Assembly: GCF_023184515.1 (NCBI RefSeq) | Contig: NZ_JAAHBP010000002.1 | Span: 62,001-126,000, forward strand | Origin: Streptomyces sp. D2-8 | GTDB taxonomy: Bacteria; Actinomycetota; Actinomycetes; Streptomycetales; Streptomycetaceae | Direction: 5' to 3' | DNA length: 64,000 bases | Made by a program: the position numbers and the translations under genes | The notes under the pieces: generated by a model | Told to the model about the DNA's origin: nothing | Database searches by the model: none | What the model saw: the letters and a program-made list of their open reading frames with translations, nothing else | Part shown: positions 33,208 to 43,729 of the stretch, one piece after another | Layout: the number at the start of each line of letters is the position of its first letter | Numbering within the stretch: position 1 is the first letter of the stretch

Positions 33208-34667
33208 GACGTCCGGCACCTCTCCACGAACCGACGGGCGACACCGGGCTCGGACGCCCAGTGCGTGTGCAGATAGCTCGCGTGCACACCGCGCTGTACG
33301 AAACCTTCGACCCGCGGCCGGGGGCTGCGGATCCCCCAGGCGGGCTCCGCCCCCGAGCCGGGCTCCACGACGGTCCGGTGGAACTCGTGGCCCCGCATCC
33401 GGGTCCCGGCCGCCGCGAGCACACTGTCGCCCACGGCCACGGCGCCCCGGTAGCCCAGAGTGAGCCGCTCGGTCATCCGTGCCCCGGCGTCCAGCACCCC
33501 GCACATCGGCAGCCCGTCCAGCTCCCGGCACAGATACAGCAGCCCGGCACACTCGGCGGCAATGGGAGCGCCGCTCTCCGCCAGCCCGGCGACGGCCTTG
33601 CGCAGGGGTGCGTTGGCGGACAGCTCGGCGGCATACACCTCGGGGAATCCGCCCCCGATGACCAACCCGCTCGTCCCTTCGGGCAGTTCCTCGTCCCGCA
33701 GCGGATCGAACGGCACGACGTCGGCACCGGCGGCGGTGAGGAGTTCGGTGTGTTCGGCGTAGGAGAAGGTGAACGCCTCACCCCCGGCAACGGCGACCAC
33801 CGGCCTGTCCGGCGCTTGAGGACGAGGCCGTTCAGGCCGACCGGGGGTTCGGGGGGCGGAGCCCACCGGCGGGGTCGAAGGGGCGGAGCGAGTGGAGGAC
33901 GGGAAGGGCAGGGGCGGCGGGGGCGAGGAGACGACCTCGGCCGCATCCCAGGCCGCCCCCGACAACGCTCCCGCACTCCGCGCCAGCCCCGTCAACGCGT
34001 CCAGATCACACCCGTCGGAGACCTGTGCGGCCATCGCCGCCACGGCCTCCACCGCGGCAGCGTGCCGCTCGGCGACCGGCACCAGCCCCAGATGCCGCGA
34101 CGGCGTGTCCACCTGCGCAGCCCGCCGCAAGACACCCAGCACCGGCACCCCGGCCTGCTCCAGCGCCTCCCGCAGCAAATCCTCGTGCCGGTCCGAGGCG
34201 ACCTTGTTCAGGATCACGCCCCCGACCCGCACCTCCGGATCCCACGACGCGAACCCGTGCACCAGCGCCGCCACCGACCGGGACTGCGACGACGCGTCGA
34301 CGACCAGCACCACCGGCGCCCGCAGCAGCTTCGCGACATGGGCCGTGGACGCGAGTTCGCCCTCACCCGCGGCCCCGTCGTACAGCCCCATCACGCCCTC
34401 GACGACGGCGATGTCACACCCCCGTGCCCCGTGCAGGAACAGCGGCCCGACCAGCTCGGGCCCGCACAGGTACGCGTCGAGGTTCCGTCCCACCCGCCCG
34501 GTCGCGAGCGCGTGATACCCGGGGTCGATGTAGTCCGGCCCGACCTTGTGCCCAGACACGGCGAGCCCCCGCGCGGCGAACGCGGCCATCAACCCCGTGG
34601 CGACGGTGGTCTTGCCGCTGCCCGACGAGGGCGCGGCGATGACCAGCCGAGGGACGGAAGCACTCAC
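33204..34667 (-). CDS. cobB: Cobyrinate/hydrogenobyrinate a,c-diamide synthase
   Basis: 487 residues from the GTG at 34667, which overlaps the stop of cobO (GTGA). Residues 1-205 are the DRTG-type ATPase (VIAAPSSGSGKTTVATGL, KVGPDYIDPGYHALATGR, EGVMGLYDG). From about residue 290 is the class I glutamine amidotransferase with the Cys in IAAECAGLLYL near 371 and the His in HASYLHTHWA. Between them, residues about 235-290 form a Pro/Ser/Arg-rich linker containing a dispersed intergenic-type repeat read in frame. It amidates the a and c side chains using glutamine and ATP. Confidence 0.94.
   Translation of the reverse strand: MSASVPRLVIAAPSSGSGKTTVATGLMAAFAARGLAVSGHKVGPDYIDPGYHALATGRVGRNLDAYLCGPELVGPLFLHGARGCDIAVVEGVMGLYDGAAGEGELASTAHVAKLLRAPVVLVVDASSQSRSVAALVHGFASWDPEVRVGGVILNKVASDRHEDLLREALEQAGVPVLGVLRRAAQVDTPSRHLGLVPVAERHAAAVEAVAAMAAQVSDGCDLDALTGLARSAGALSGAAWDAAEVVSSPPPPLPFPSSTRSAPSTPPVGSAPRTPGRPERPRPQAPDRPVVAVAGGEAFTFSYAEHTELLTAAGADVVPFDPLRDEELPEGTSGLVIGGGFPEVYAAELSANAPLRKAVAGLAESGAPIAAECAGLLYLCRELDGLPMCGVLDAGARMTERLTLGYRGAVAVGDSVLAAAGTRMRGHEFHRTVVEPGSGAEPAWGIRSPRPRVEGFVQRGVHASYLHTHWASEPGVARRFVERCRTS
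33800..33880. repeat. Dispersed Streptomyces repeat inside cobB
   Basis: The plus strand contains CCGGCGCTTGAGGACGAGG followed by CCGTTCAGGCCGACC and a G-rich arm, which from memory is one of the most frequent intergenic repeats of Streptomyces. Here it sits within the linker of cobB and is read in frame on the other strand as part of TPGRPERPRPQAPDRP. Confidence 0.65.
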
Positions 34668-35263
34668 CACTCGATGCCCCTCTGGCCCTTCTGGCCCACG
34701 TCCATCGGGTGCTTGACCTTGGACATGTCGGTCACGAGATCGGCGAAGTCCACGAGCTTCTCGGGCGCGTTCCGCCCGGTGATCACCACATGCTGGGTGC
34801 CGGGCCGGTTCCGCAGGACGTCGACCACCTCATCGGTGTCGACCCATCCCCAGTGCATCGGGTAGGCGAACTCGTCCAGCACGTACAGCTGGTACGTCTC
34901 GGCGGCCAGGTCCCGCTTGACCTGCTCCCAGCCCTCCCGGGCCTTCTCCTCGTTGTCCATCTGGGCGTCCCGCTGGACCCAGGACCAGCCCTCGCCCATC
35001 TTGTGCCAGGCGACGGACCCGCCCTCGCCGGAGTCCCCGAGCACCCGCAGCGCCCGTTCCTCGCCGACCTTCCACTTCGCCGACTTGACGAACTGGAACA
35101 CCCCGATCGGCCACCCCTGGTTCCAGGCCCGCAGCGCGAGCCCGAAGGCGGCGGTGGACTTGCCCTTGCCGACGCCCGTGTGCACGACGACCAGCGGCCG
35201 GTTCCGGCGCTGCCGTGTGGTCAGCCCGTCGTCCGGCACCACACTCGGCTGTCCCTGTGGCAT
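34664..35263 (-). CDS. cobO: Cob(I)yrinate a,c-diamide adenosyltransferase
   Basis: 199 residues. CobA/CobO/BtuR family, ATP site GVGKGKSTAAFG at 30-41, with VFQFVKSAKWKVGEE, DEFAYPMHWGWVDTDEVVDVL and VITGRNAPEKLVDFADLVTDM. It attaches the 5'-deoxyadenosyl group to Co(I). The start codon shares its A with the stop of the chelatase gene (TAATG), and its stop overlaps the cobB start. Confidence 0.96.
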   Translation of the reverse strand: MPQGQPSVVPDDGLTTRQRRNRPLVVVHTGVGKGKSTAAFGLALRAWNQGWPIGVFQFVKSAKWKVGEERALRVLGDSGEGGSVAWHKMGEGWSWVQRDAQMDNEEKAREGWEQVKRDLAAETYQLYVLDEFAYPMHWGWVDTDEVVDVLRNRPGTQHVVITGRNAPEKLVDFADLVTDMSKVKHPMDVGQKGQRGIEW

Positions 35264-37260
35264 TACGCGGCCCTCCTCTGCACGTCCTTCACGAGCCCGG
35301 CGATGCTGTCCGCCCGCAGCTCGTCCAATGTCACGGCCGTACCGCCCAGTTCACCCGCGAGCTGCCCGGCGAGCCCCAACCGCACCGGCCCCGACTCGCA
35401 GTCCACGACGACCGAGGCGACACCGTCGGCCGCGAACAGCCGGGCCGCACGCCCGGCCAGGGCGACCGGCTCCGGGCCGCCGGTGGCCCGCCCGTCCGTC
35501 ACCAGCACGACCAGGGGCCGCCGCGCGGGATCGCGCAGCCGCTCCACGCGCAGCACGTCGTGCGCCCGCAGCAACCCCGCGGCGAGCGGCGTGCGCCCGC
35601 CGGTCGGCAGCGTCTCCAGCCGGGCCGCCGCCGCGTCCACCGACGAGGTCGGCGGCAGCGCGACGTCCGCGCCCGAGCCGCGGAAGGTCACCAGGCCCAC
35701 CTTGTCGCGCCGCTGGTAGGCGTCCAGCAGCAGCGACAGCACGGCGCCCTTCACGGCGCTCATCCGCTGCCGCGCCGCCATCGACCCCGAGGCGTCCACG
35801 ACGAACAGCACGAGATTGCCCTCGCGTCCCTCGCGGGAGGCCTGCCGCAGATCGTCCCGGCGCACCACCAGGCCCGGCCCGGACCGCCCGCGCGCCCGCT
35901 GGTGCGGTGCCGCGGCCTGCACGGTCGCCGCCAGGTGCAGCTTGGTGAGCGCGCCCCGCGGCCGACGGGCCCCGGTCGTCCGCCCGTGCTCGGTCCGCGC
36001 CCGCGAACGCCGCCCGGCGGCGCCCTCGCCGATCCCGGGCACGCTCAGCACCTTGGTGCGGAACGGCTCGGAGGCGCGTGCGGCCGACTGCTCGCCGGCC
36101 CCCGAGGGCTGCGGCTGCCCGTCCTCACCGGCCTCGGGCCGGGCCGCGGTGTCGCCGTCGCCCTGCGGCGCGTCGTCGGGTTCCGGCTGTCCGCCGCCCC
36201 CGCCGGGCCCGTCAGGGCCTGGGTCCGGATCCGGATCGTCGTCGTCCGGACCGCCGAACTCCTCCAGGGTCTCGTCGAGCTTTTCCTCGTCCAGTCCCGG
36301 CGCGTCGAAGGGGTTGCGCCGCCGCCGGTGCGGCAGCGCGAGCAGCGCCGCCTGCCGGACGTCCTCGGCGAGCACCTCGGTGCGCCCGGCCCAGGCCGCC
36401 AGCGCGGTGGCGGTCCGCGCCATCACGATGTCCGCGCGCATGCCGTCGACCTCGAACGCCGCACAGGTCGCCGCGATCTGCCGCAGCGCCCCGTCGCCCA
36501 GCCGCACGGACGGCAGCAGCTCCCGCGCGGCGATGATCCGCGCCCGTACGGCGGCCTCCTCCTCGGCCCAGCGCGCGGTGAACCCGGCCGGGTCATCGTC
36601 GTAGGCCAGCCGCCGCCGCACGACCTCCACCCGCTGGTCGGGCTCCCGCGAGGCCGCGACCTCCACGGTCAGCCCGAACCGGTCGAGCAACTGCGGCCGC
36701 AGCTCGCCCTCTTCGGGGTTCATGGTGCCGACGAGCAGGAACCGCGCGGCGTGCCGCACCGAGACGCCCTCGCGCTCGACGTACGAGGCGCCCATCGCGG
36801 CCGCGTCCAGCAGCAGGTCGACCAGGTGGTCGTGGAGGAGGTTGACCTCGTCGACGTAGAGGATCCCGCGGTGCGCGTCGGCGAGCAGGCCGGGTTCGAA
36901 GGCCTTCACGCCCTCCGAGAGGGCCCGCTCGATGTCCAGTGCGCCGACCAGCCGGTCCTCGGAGGCGCCGACGGGCAGTTCGACCATGCGCGCGGCCCGG
37001 GTCTCGAACGCCCCCGGCTCGTGCGGCCCGTCCGGGCAGCCGGGGTCGGGGGAGCCGGGGTCGCAGGAGAAGCGGCAGCCGGAGACGACGTCCAGCGTCG
37101 GCATGAGCGCCGACAGCGCCCGCACCGCGGTCGACTTGGCCGTGCCCTTCTCGCCGCGCACCAGCACACCGCCGACCGCCGGGGACACCGCGTTCAACAG
37201 CAGCGCGAGCCGCAGGTCGTCCTGGCCCACGACGGCCGTGAACGGAAAGGGGGTGGTCAC
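35263..37260 (-). CDS. ChlI/ChlD-like chelatase AAA+ and VWA subunit, partner of CobN
   Basis: 665 residues from a GTG overlapping the cobN stop (GTGA). Residues 1-340: AAA+ MoxR/ChlI-type ATPase with Walker A RGEKGTAKST (35-44), Walker B GILYVDEVNLL and LLVGTMNPEEGEL. About 345-420 is an Asp/Pro/Gly-rich acidic linker. From about 470 is a von Willebrand A domain with the metal-binding motif DASGSM and the TDGR block. In most actinobacteria this single protein takes the place of the separate CobS and CobT motors of the aerobic cobaltochelatase (family inference). It drives cobalt insertion with CobN. Confidence 0.9.
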   Translation of the reverse strand: MTTPFPFTAVVGQDDLRLALLLNAVSPAVGGVLVRGEKGTAKSTAVRALSALMPTLDVVSGCRFSCDPGSPDPGCPDGPHEPGAFETRAARMVELPVGASEDRLVGALDIERALSEGVKAFEPGLLADAHRGILYVDEVNLLHDHLVDLLLDAAAMGASYVEREGVSVRHAARFLLVGTMNPEEGELRPQLLDRFGLTVEVAASREPDQRVEVVRRRLAYDDDPAGFTARWAEEEAAVRARIIAARELLPSVRLGDGALRQIAATCAAFEVDGMRADIVMARTATALAAWAGRTEVLAEDVRQAALLALPHRRRRNPFDAPGLDEEKLDETLEEFGGPDDDDPDPDPGPDGPGGGGGQPEPDDAPQGDGDTAARPEAGEDGQPQPSGAGEQSAARASEPFRTKVLSVPGIGEGAAGRRSRARTEHGRTTGARRPRGALTKLHLAATVQAAAPHQRARGRSGPGLVVRRDDLRQASREGREGNLVLFVVDASGSMAARQRMSAVKGAVLSLLLDAYQRRDKVGLVTFRGSGADVALPPTSSVDAAAARLETLPTGGRTPLAAGLLRAHDVLRVERLRDPARRPLVVLVTDGRATGGPEPVALAGRAARLFAADGVASVVVDCESGPVRLGLAGQLAGELGGTAVTLDELRADSIAGLVKDVQRRAA

Positions 37261-40200
37261 TTCTCGTCGCCCTCCAAGTCGCCTTCGAGTTCCAGATAGG
37301 TGGCCCGCAGCCGTTCCAGCGTCTCCGCGTCCGGCTCGGCCCACAGTCCGCGCTCCGCGGCCTCCAGCAGCCGCTCGGTGATGCCGCGCAGCGCCCAGGG
37401 GTTGGACTTCTTCATGAAGTCCCGGTTCTCCGGGTCGAAGACGTACTCGGCGCTGAGCTTCTCGTACATCCAGTCGTCCACGACCCCGGCCGTGGCGTCG
37501 TAGCCGAACAGGTAGTCCACGGTCGCCGCCATCTCGAAGGCGCCCTTGTAGCCGTGCCGCCGCATCGCCGCCATCCAGCGCGGGTTGACCACCCGGGCGC
37601 GGAAGACGCGGTGCGTCTCCTCGCCGAGCGTGCGGGTCTTCACCTGGTCCGGGGTGGCCGAGTCACCGACGTACGCCTCGGGGCTGGTGCCCGTCAGGTG
37701 CCGCACCATGGCGACCATGCCGCCGTGGTACTGGAAGTAGTCGTCGGCGTCGACGAGGTCGTGCTCACGGGTGTCGACGTTCTTCGCGGCGACGGCGATC
37801 CGCTTGAACGCCGTCTCCATGTCGCCGCGCGCGGCCCGCCCGTCGAGCCCCCGGCCGTAGGCGTAGCCGCCCCACACCGCGTACACCTCGGCGAGGTCCG
37901 CGTCGGAGCGCCAGTTGCGGGCGTCGATCAGCGGCAGCAGACCGGCCCCGTACGCCCCCGGCTTGGAGCCGAAGATGCGGGCCGTGGCCCGGCGGCGGTC
38001 GCCGTGCTCGGCGGTGTCCTGGTCGGCGTGGGCCCGGACGTAGTTGGACTCCGCCGGCTCGTCCAGGTCGGCGACCGTGCGCACCGCGTCGTCGATCAGC
38101 CCCACCACGTGCGGGAACGCGTCCCGGAAGAAGCCCGAGATGCGGACCGTCACGTCGATGCGGGGCCGGCCGAGCTCAGCCAGGGGGACCACCTCGAACC
38201 CGGTCACGCGCCGCGAGGCGTCGTCCCACACCGGCCGGCAGCCCAGCAGCGCCAGGATCTCGGCGATGTCGTCGCCCTGGGTGCGCATCGCCGAGGTGCC
38301 CCACACCGTCAGGCCGACGGACGTGGGGTACTCGCCGGTGTCCTCCAGATACCGCTGCACCAGCGAGTCCGCGAGCGACTGCCCGACCTCCCAGCTCAGC
38401 CGGGACGGAATGGCCTTGGGGTCGACGGAGTAGAAGTTCCGGCCCGTCGGCAGGACGTTGACGAGCCCGCGGGTCGGCGAACCGGAGGGACCGGCCGGGA
38501 CGTAGCCGCCGTTCAGCGCCCGCAGGATGTGCCCGATCTCGTCGGTGGTCTTCTCCAGCCGGGGCACGACCTCGGTGCAGGCGAACTCCAGCACGGCGAC
38601 GGCGTCGGGCAGTTCGGTGCCGAGGACCTCCCGGACCAGCGGCGCGCTCTCGGCGACCGCCCAGCCGCGCTCCTCCATGCCCTCCGCGATCCGTCGGCAC
38701 AGCTGCTCCAGCAGGTCGATCGCGTCGGCGGCGCTGCGCGACGGGCCGTCCACCAGGTCCGTCAGCTCCACCGGCACCTTCACCGGAGCGCCCGGCTCGG
38801 CCAGCAGCTCCTTCTCCACCAGCCCGAAGTGCAGCGCCAGCGACGCCCGCAGCCCCGGCAGCGCGTTGGCCTGCCCGCCCCACACCTGCGAGGCGCGCAG
38901 CACGGCCAGCACGAGGTTGACGCGCGGTTCGGCGACCGGCCCGCCGCCCAGGATGTGCAGCCCGTCGCGGATCTGCACGTCCTTGATCTCGCACAGATAG
39001 CCGTCGATGTGCATGACGAACTCGTCGAACGCCTCGTCGTCCGGCTGCTCGTCGACATGCAGGTCGTGGTGGAGTTCGGCCGCCTTGACCAGCGTCCAGA
39101 TCTGGGCGCGCACGGTCGGGGCCTTCGCCGGGTCCAGGTCGGAGACCAGCGCGTACTCGTCGAGCAGCTGCTCCAGCTTGGCCAGGTCGCCGTAGGTGTC
39201 GGCGCGGGCCATCGGCGGCACGAGGTGGTCGACGACCGTGGCGTGCCCGCGCCGCTTGGCCTGGGTGCCCTCACCCGGGTCGTTGACGATGAACGGGTAG
39301 ATCAGCGGCAGGTCCCCGAGGACCGCGTCCGGGGCGCACCCCCCGCTGAGCCCGAGGCCCTTGCCCGGCAGCCACTCCATGGTGCCGTGCTTGCCCATGT
39401 GGACGATGGCGTCGGCGCCGAAACTGTTCTCCAGCCAGCGGTAGGCCGCCATGTAGTGGTGGGACGGCGGCATGTCCGGGTCGTGGTAGATCGCGATCGG
39501 GTTCTCGCCGAAGCCGCGGGGCGGCTGGATCATCACGACGACGTTCCCGAACTGCAGGGACGCCAGCACGATGTCGTCGCCGTCGGTGTAGAGGTTCCCC
39601 GGCGGCTCGCCCCACGCCTCGGTCATGGCGTCCTTGAGCTCCGGGTCGAGCTTCTCGAACCACGCCCGGTAGTCCGCCAGCGGCACCCGCGCGGGCGCGG
39701 CGGCCAGCTGCTCCTCCGTCAGCCACTCCACGTCGTGCCCGCCGGCGTTGATGAGCCGGTGGATCAGCTCGTCACCCTCGTCCGGATGCCCCTCGACCAC
39801 GTACCCGGCGTCCCGCAGCGCGTCCAGCACCCGCACCGCCGAGGCCGGGGTGTCGAGCCCGACCGCGTTGCCGACCCGCGAGTGCTTGGTCGGGTACGCG
39901 GTGAAGACCAGCGCGAGCTTCTTGTCCGCGTTGTCCTTGTGCTTCAGCCGCGCGTGCCGTACGGCGATGCCGGCGACGCGCGAGGCACGCTCCGGGTCGG
40001 CGACGTAGACGGGCACGTCGTCCGGGCCCTGCTCCTTGAAGGAGAACGGCACGGTGATCAGCCGCCCGTCGAACTCCGGGATCGCCACCTGCATCGCGGC
40101 GTCCATGGGGGAGAGGGCGGCGTCCGAATCCGCCCAGGCCTGCCGCGAGGACGTCAGGCACAGGCCCTGCAGCACCGGGATGTCCAGCTCGGCGAGGGCG

Positions 40201-40913
40201 CCGATGTCCCAGGCCTCCTCGTCACCGCCGGCCGAGGCCTGCGAGGCGTGGGTGCCGCCGGCGGCGAGGACGGTGGCGACCAGGGTGTCCGCCTGCCCGA
40301 GGATCTCGTACAGCCCCGCGTCCGCCCCGCGCAGCGAACCGCAGTACACGGGCAGCGCGTTGGCGCCCCGCGCCTCGATCGCGTCGCACAGGGTGTCCAC
40401 GAAAGCGGTGTTGCCGCTCAGCTCGTGGGCCCGGTAGAAGAGCACGCCGACGGTCGGACGGCCCTGAACGAGGGCGCGCTCGCCGTGGACGCCGTACTCC
40501 GGCATCTTCCGCGGCTCGACGAACCCCTCGCCCGTCAGCAGCACGGTGTCGGAGAGGAACCGGGCGAGTTCGGTGAGGTTCTCCGGCCCGCCCTCCACGA
40601 GGTATTTCAGCGCCTCGGCCACGACACCGGCCGGGACGGACGACTCGGCCATCAACTCCGCGTCCGGCACGGCCTCGCCGCCGAGCAGCACGGTGGGGAT
40701 GCCGGAGGCCTTCAGCGCGGCGAGACCGTCCTCCCAGGCCCGCTTGCCGCCGAGCAGCCGGACGACGGCGATGCCCGCCCCGTCCAGCAGGGCCGGAAGC
40801 TCCTCCCGGACGTCCACGCGGGTCGGGTTGCCGATCCGGTAGTCGGCACCGGAGGCGGCCCGGGCCGCCAGCAGGTCCGTGTCGGCGGTCGACAACAACA
40901 ACACTGTGCTCAT
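37257..40913 (-). CDS. cobN: Cobaltochelatase large subunit CobN
   Basis: 1218 residues, ATG overlapping the stop of cobQ (ATGA). CobN/BchH/ChlH family: [20 protein letters not shown] near 150, [60 protein letters not shown] and [20 protein letters not shown]. The end has the conserved [20 protein letters not shown]. It binds hydrogenobyrinic acid a,c-diamide and inserts Co(II) with ATP from the AAA+ partner. Length is normal for the family (about 1200-1275). Confidence 0.97.
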   Translation of the reverse strand: MSTVLLLSTADTDLLAARAASGADYRIGNPTRVDVREELPALLDGAGIAVVRLLGGKRAWEDGLAALKASGIPTVLLGGEAVPDAELMAESSVPAGVVAEALKYLVEGGPENLTELARFLSDTVLLTGEGFVEPRKMPEYGVHGERALVQGRPTVGVLFYRAHELSGNTAFVDTLCDAIEARGANALPVYCGSLRGADAGLYEILGQADTLVATVLAAGGTHASQASAGGDEEAWDIGALAELDIPVLQGLCLTSSRQAWADSDAALSPMDAAMQVAIPEFDGRLITVPFSFKEQGPDDVPVYVADPERASRVAGIAVRHARLKHKDNADKKLALVFTAYPTKHSRVGNAVGLDTPASAVRVLDALRDAGYVVEGHPDEGDELIHRLINAGGHDVEWLTEEQLAAAPARVPLADYRAWFEKLDPELKDAMTEAWGEPPGNLYTDGDDIVLASLQFGNVVVMIQPPRGFGENPIAIYHDPDMPPSHHYMAAYRWLENSFGADAIVHMGKHGTMEWLPGKGLGLSGGCAPDAVLGDLPLIYPFIVNDPGEGTQAKRRGHATVVDHLVPPMARADTYGDLAKLEQLLDEYALVSDLDPAKAPTVRAQIWTLVKAAELHHDLHVDEQPDDEAFDEFVMHIDGYLCEIKDVQIRDGLHILGGGPVAEPRVNLVLAVLRASQVWGGQANALPGLRASLALHFGLVEKELLAEPGAPVKVPVELTDLVDGPSRSAADAIDLLEQLCRRIAEGMEERGWAVAESAPLVREVLGTELPDAVAVLEFACTEVVPRLEKTTDEIGHILRALNGGYVPAGPSGSPTRGLVNVLPTGRNFYSVDPKAIPSRLSWEVGQSLADSLVQRYLEDTGEYPTSVGLTVWGTSAMRTQGDDIAEILALLGCRPVWDDASRRVTGFEVVPLAELGRPRIDVTVRISGFFRDAFPHVVGLIDDAVRTVADLDEPAESNYVRAHADQDTAEHGDRRRATARIFGSKPGAYGAGLLPLIDARNWRSDADLAEVYAVWGGYAYGRGLDGRAARGDMETAFKRIAVAAKNVDTREHDLVDADDYFQYHGGMVAMVRHLTGTSPEAYVGDSATPDQVKTRTLGEETHRVFRARVVNPRWMAAMRRHGYKGAFEMAATVDYLFGYDATAGVVDDWMYEKLSAEYVFDPENRDFMKKSNPWALRGITERLLEAAERGLWAEPDAETLERLRATYLELEGDLEGDEK

Positions 40914-42418
40914 GCGGGCGCTCCCGGTGGAATGAAGGGCAGTCCTTGCGGCGCGCCGGACTCGATGAGCCGCCACAGCGCGTCCGTGTCCGCGTGCTGT
41001 TCGATCAGGTCGCCGAGCCGGTCGAGCTGCTCCTCGCGCAGCGCGGCGAACGAGGTGTCCGGCGCGGGCACGAAGCGGCGGCCCGCGGCGGCCGCCACCT
41101 CGCGCAGAAAGGCCCGCCGGAAGCCGTCCGACTCCAGTGAGCCGTGCCAGTGCGTGCCCCAGGTCTGGCCGACCCGGCAGCCGTCCAGGAAGGGTGCTCC
41201 GCCGACGACGTCGGCGACCCCGTGGTGGATCTCGTAGCCCTCGACGCGTTCCCCGAGGGCCTCGCCCACCGGCCGCGTGAGGGTCTTCTCGCGGGCGAAC
41301 CGCACCCGCACGGGCAGGACCCCGAGCCCGTCGACATGGCCCCTGCGGCTCTCGACGTCGTCCTCGATGTGCTCGCCGAGGATCTGGAAGCCGCCGCAGA
41401 TGCCGAGGACGGGCCGCTGCTCGGCGGCCCTGCGGACCAGGGCGTCGGCGAGCCCCCGCTCGCGCAGCCACTCCAGCGCACGGACCGTCCCCCGGGTGCC
41501 GGGCACGATGACGAGGTCGGCGTCGGACAGCTCCTCCGGCCGGTCCACGAACCGCACCACGACCCCCGGCTCGGCGGCCAGGGCGTCCACGTCGGTGAAG
41601 TTGGACATCAGCGGCACGGCACAGACGGCGACGCGCAGCACGTCCTCGCCGACGGGCGGGGCCACGACCGACTCGCGCACCGCCCCCCGCAGGGAGACCC
41701 GCAGTCCGTCCTCCTCGTCGATCCCGAGCCCGTGCCGGAAGGGCAGCACGCCGTACGTCCGCCGCCCGGTGAGACCGAGCAGCATGTCGAGGCCCGGCTC
41801 CAGCAGGGAGACGTCCCCGCGGAACTTGTTGACGAGGAACCCGGCGACGCAACGCTGGTCCTCGGGCGACAGCAGCGCCACCGTCCCGAAGAACGAGGCG
41901 AACACACCGCCCCGGTCGATGTCGCCGACGACGAGCACGGGCAGCCCGGCGTTACGGGCGATCCCCATGTTCACGATGTCCGTCCGCCGCAGATTGATCT
42001 CGGCGGGAGAACCGGCCCCCTCACAGATCACCGCGTCATACGTGCCCCGCAACTGCTCAAGGCAGTCCAGCACCGTCCCGAGCAGCTGCCGCTGCCGGCC
42101 GCCGTGGTACCCGCGGGCACTCAGCTCCCCGACCGGTTTGCCCAGCAGCACGACCTGACTGCTCTGCTCGCCCCCGGGCTTGAGCAGCACGGGATTCATC
42201 AGCGCGGTCGGCTCGACCCGGCAGGCCTGTGCCTGCATGGCCTGCGCCCGCCCGATCTCGGCCCCCTCCTTCGTCACGAAGGAGTTCAGGGACATGTTCT
42301 GCGCCTTGAAGGGCGCGACCTTGACGCCCTGCCGCACCAGCCACCGGCAGATCCCGGCGGTCACGACGCTCTTGCCGGCGTCGGAGGTGGTGCCGGCGAC
42401 GAGAAGCCCACCGCTCAT
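40910..42418 (-). CDS. cobQ: Cobyric acid synthase
   Basis: 502 residues. N-terminal ATPase starts [20 protein letters not shown] with [20 protein letters not shown]. The C-terminal glutamine amidotransferase has its Cys in [13 protein letters not shown] near residue 340 and the His in [14 protein letters not shown]. It amidates side chains b, d, e and g. The start follows the cbiB stop by one base. Length standard. Confidence 0.96.
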   Translation of the reverse strand: MSGGLLVAGTTSDAGKSVVTAGICRWLVRQGVKVAPFKAQNMSLNSFVTKEGAEIGRAQAMQAQACRVEPTALMNPVLLKPGGEQSSQVVLLGKPVGELSARGYHGGRQRQLLGTVLDCLEQLRGTYDAVICEGAGSPAEINLRRTDIVNMGIARNAGLPVLVVGDIDRGGVFASFFGTVALLSPEDQRCVAGFLVNKFRGDVSLLEPGLDMLLGLTGRRTYGVLPFRHGLGIDEEDGLRVSLRGAVRESVVAPPVGEDVLRVAVCAVPLMSNFTDVDALAAEPGVVVRFVDRPEELSDADLVIVPGTRGTVRALEWLRERGLADALVRRAAEQRPVLGICGGFQILGEHIEDDVESRRGHVDGLGVLPVRVRFAREKTLTRPVGEALGERVEGYEIHHGVADVVGGAPFLDGCRVGQTWGTHWHGSLESDGFRRAFLREVAAAAGRRFVPAPDTSFAALREEQLDRLGDLIEQHADTDALWRLIESGAPQGLPFIPPGAPA

Positions 42419-42419
42419 G

Positions 42420-43355
42420 TCATTTCCCCCTCTTCAGCAACCGCGCACCGGCGCACACCCCGAGCGCGAGCCAGGTCACGCGCTTCGACAGCCGCACGGC
42501 CCGTTCGACGTCGTGCGTGCCGACGGCCCGCCCCTGCGTGTTCAGCACGGGCCGGTGCTCCACCCGCCCGCCGTACGAGAGCGTTCCGCCGAGCCGCACC
42601 CCGAGCGCCCCCGCGAACGAGGCCTCCACGGGACCGGCGTTGGGACTCGGATGCTTCGCCGCATCGGCCCGCCAGGCCCGCACGGCCCCCCGCGGATCCG
42701 GCCCTGCCAGCGCGGCGAGCACGGCGGTCAGCCGCGCGCCGGGCCACCCCGCGACATCGTCCAGCCGTGCGGAGGCCCACCCGTACCGGCGGTAGTGGGC
42801 CGACTTGTGCCCGACCATGGCGTCCAGGGTGTTGACGGCCCGGAACCCGAGCAGCCCCGGCACCCCGCCGACGGCCCCCCACACCAGCGCCCCCACCACC
42901 GCGTCGGAGGTGTTCTCGGCGACGGACTCGACCACGGCCCGGGCCATACCGTCGGCGTCGAGGGCCTGCGGGTCCCGGCCGCAGAGATGCGGCAGCCGGG
43001 CCCGGGCCGCCTCAAGGTCCCCGGCCTCCAGGGCACGCCCGACGGCCTGCGCCTCCCGGGCGAGCGACGTCCCCCCGACGACGGCCCAGGTGGCGGCACC
43101 GGTCAGAGCGACGGAGGCGACGGCGGACGTCCGCACGGCACGCGCGGCGGCGGAACCGAGGGCGACGGCCCCTGATGTACACACGACGGTGTGCAGCGCG
43201 CCCCACCCACGGTGGTCCCGCCACAACACCCGTTCCACGGCACCCGCGGCCCGCCCGAACGCGGCGACCGGATGCCCCCGGCGAGGATCACCGAGCAGCA
43301 GGTCACCGATCAGACCGGCGGCGGCGCCGTACGCGAAGACGCGACCGGCACCCAT
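42420..43355 (-). CDS. cbiB: Adenosylcobinamide-phosphate synthase
   Basis: 311 residues, membrane protein of the CobD/CbiB family. Marks: [24 protein letters not shown] near the N-terminus, [52 protein letters not shown] and [19 protein letters not shown]. It joins aminopropanol phosphate to adenosylcobyric acid. First gene of the operon, 123 bases after a cobalamin riboswitch. No strong ribosome site is visible before its ATG, consistent with sequestration control. Confidence 0.95.
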   Translation of the reverse strand: MGAGRVFAYGAAAGLIGDLLLGDPRRGHPVAAFGRAAGAVERVLWRDHRGWGALHTVVCTSGAVALGSAAARAVRTSAVASVALTGAATWAVVGGTSLAREAQAVGRALEAGDLEAARARLPHLCGRDPQALDADGMARAVVESVAENTSDAVVGALVWGAVGGVPGLLGFRAVNTLDAMVGHKSAHYRRYGWASARLDDVAGWPGARLTAVLAALAGPDPRGAVRAWRADAAKHPSPNAGPVEASFAGALGVRLGGTLSYGGRVEHRPVLNTQGRAVGTHDVERAVRLSKRVTWLALGVCAGARLLKRGK

Positions 43356-43477
43356 GGGCTCAGCCGGCCGGGAGGGCAGGCAGGGGTGGGGTGTTGAACC
43401 TCGATCGGCAGCCGCGCATGGCGATATATGTCCTCACTCAGGGTGTCCACGCCCTGGTTCGACGAGACCGGCGGTGA

Positions 43478-43601
43478 GAGTTCCTGGCTCCCGGGGATTG
43501 CTACCCCGGTGACAGTGGCGGGACCGCGCCGGACTCGCACCGGCTTCCTCTCCTGCCGCCGTATTGGCCCCGGCAGTCCACCACGGCCGGGAACCGCCGT
43601 C
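43478..43601 (-). ncRNA. Cobalamin riboswitch controlling the cob operon
   Basis: On the minus strand the AdoCbl aptamer core is plain: GAAGCCGGTGCGAGTCC, then CGCGGTCCCGCCACTGTC and the ACCGGGG/CCCCGGG stem around TAGCAAT, ending GAGCCAGGAACTC. The P1 helix pairs GGTTCC near 43597 with GGAACT near 43480. The B12 box (GCCACTGTCACCGG) is intact. Bases 43356-43477 form the expression platform before cbiB. High adenosylcobalamin is expected to switch off the whole 17-kb operon. Confidence 0.95.
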
Positions 43602-43669
43602 AACTTGCCGTTGACCTGCGAGGGGAGAGTGTGGAGAACCCCACATCACCCCCGAGGTACACACGACGA

Positions 43670-43705
43670 CCGGGCGGCACAGGACCGAAGTCCCGTGCCG
43701 CCCGG
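43670..43705 (-). terminator. Terminator of the phosphate-transporter operon
   Basis: CCGGGCGGCAC at 43670-43680 pairs perfectly with GTGCCGCCCGG at 43695-43705, 14-nt loop. It lies 24 bases downstream of the small membrane-protein gene, separating that transcript from the riboswitch promoter region. Confidence 0.75.
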
Positions 43706-43729
43706 CGGACACGACGTGCAGTCAGGCCC

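Noticed and set aside
37554..41237. A very long open frame on the plus strand opposite cobN
   Set aside because: Arg/Val/Gln/Asp-rich and without domains. The minus-strand CobN is a full-length conserved protein. It is a mirror of its codon bias.
43310..43712. Open frames on the minus strand across the riboswitch
   Set aside because: They lie in a structured RNA and its leader, and show no homology or ribosome site.
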